DNA from: Anaerosporomusa subterranea
GTDB lineage: Bacteria; Bacillota; Negativicutes; Sporomusales; Acetonemataceae
Length of the DNA stretch: 64,000 nucleotides
NCBI RefSeq assembly: GCF_001611555.1
Contig: NZ_LSGP01000020.1
Location: forward strand, 156,001-220,000
Direction of reading: 5' to 3'
How positions within the stretch are numbered: the stretch's first letter is position 1; each line of letters opens with the position of its first letter. This document shows positions 63,612 through 64,000 of the stretch, piece after piece. Below the pieces are notes generated by a model, which saw only the letters and a list, made by a program, of their open reading frames with translations, searched no databases and was not told the DNA's origin. The translations under genes were made by a program, and so were the position numbers.

Positions 63612-63644
63612 GGTGAGGCCTTAAGGCCTCACCTTATTCATTCT
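63601..63644. terminator. 44-base perfect palindromic bidirectional terminator
   Basis: AGAATGAATAAGGTGAGGCC, TTAA, then the exact complement. It serves the convergent genes on both sides and overlaps both stop regions. Confidence 0.88.
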
Positions 63645-64000
63645 ACTAGTATTTCACGGAAAATAATCTGCCCGCTGCCTGTCGCTGGGTTGCTGATATT
63701 AATATAGAGACGCTTGCCCGGAAGTTTTACGATAATGATGTCATGGCTGACGCCGTTTATCAGCCGCTTGTCCATCGCAAACTCAGCATGGGTATTGCCT
63801 TCTTTTACAAGTTCATTCATCAGAGTGGTTATTATTTTTCCCTGACCGACATCAAAGACATTGCCACGTTCGCGCTCAAGTTGAACAACTTTTCCATTTT
63901 GAAAAGTGACTATGCCAAGCACCTTGCCTGACTTGCCCTTGGTCTGAACCGTATAAGAACCAGACTGCCCACTGACCGGTTGCAGGTCAAATGTGCCATG
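63638..64000 (-). CDS. C-terminal part of an unidentified protein (partial)
   Basis: The frame is open from the right edge to the TAA ending at 63638, giving 120 residues of a longer protein. The visible part is beta-rich and mostly hydrophilic, for example GSYTVQTKGKSGKVLGIVTF and ISNPATGSGQIIFREILVE. GTG 63922 is internal, since the frame continues upstream without a stop. No family recognised. Confidence 0.7.
   Translation of the reverse strand, partial: HGTFDLQPVSGQSGSYTVQTKGKSGKVLGIVTFQNGKVVQLERERGNVFDVGQGKIITTLMNELVKEGNTHAEFAMDKRLINGVSHDIIIVKLPGKRLYINISNPATGSGQIIFREILVE

Overview
The window looks like chromosome of an endospore-forming, outer-membrane-bearing Firmicute, most likely a Negativicute of the Sporomusa/Pelosinus type. 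Sporulation is indicated by a gerA-type germinant receptor operon, a gamma-type SASP-like protein, the spore-restricted Lon paralogue LonC and a Spo0-type soluble histidine kinase. A diderm envelope is indicated by a secreted beta-barrel-like protein ending in an aromatic residue. The organism assignment is inference from gene content; no marker gene was searched.

Layout. 1-16 kb is a near-origin housekeeping block: rpsF-ssb-rpsR, dprA, SASP, gerAA-AB-AC plus a tiny membrane ORF, MazG-like, DUF2232, gdpP, rplI, lonC and dnaB. 16-20 kb holds a duplicated small gene, a 31-aa membrane peptide, a DUF2225 protein and class III fructose-bisphosphatase. 19.7-28.7 kb is a catabolic cluster: IclR regulator, DapA-like aldolase, a complete Liv-type ABC importer (K-H-M-G-F), an aldo/keto-reductase-fold protein without most of its catalytic tetrad, and a uracil-type permease. 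29-32.6 kb has purB, purA and a five-tRNA operon (Lys-Glu-Val-Asp-Phe), followed by the kinase and the outer-membrane protein.

35.07-43.05 kb is an approximately 8-kb AT-rich integrated element in a tRNA-Gly(CCC) gene. It is bounded by a 50-bp perfect direct repeat and carries a tyrosine recombinase, a leader-peptide/hairpin region, a frameshifted replication-type helicase, an origin-like repeat region, a serine recombinase and, next to the right end, one large protein. That protein (825 aa) couples a PD-(D/E)xK nuclease-like N-terminus to a P-loop NTPase and is the best candidate here for a poorly described anti-invader system.

43.3-52 kb returns to chromosomal genes: orphan amino-acid-binding lipoprotein, HD phosphohydrolase, M20 peptidase, YkgJ-like protein and sbcDC. 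52-60.5 kb is a PucR-controlled nitrogen-catabolism cluster of FdrA, DUF1116 (YlbE), carbamate kinase, a transporter and a cytosine-deaminase-like amidohydrolase. The expected logic is import, hydrolysis of an N-heterocycle or ureide, carbamoyl transfer to phosphate, and ATP from carbamoyl phosphate. 60.8-64 kb holds a DMT-family exporter, tRNA-Thr with a nearby tRNA relic, a cytosolic 5'-nucleotidase and a partial gene at the edge.

Intergenic spaces are rich in at least two families of dispersed imperfect palindromes, described in the findings.
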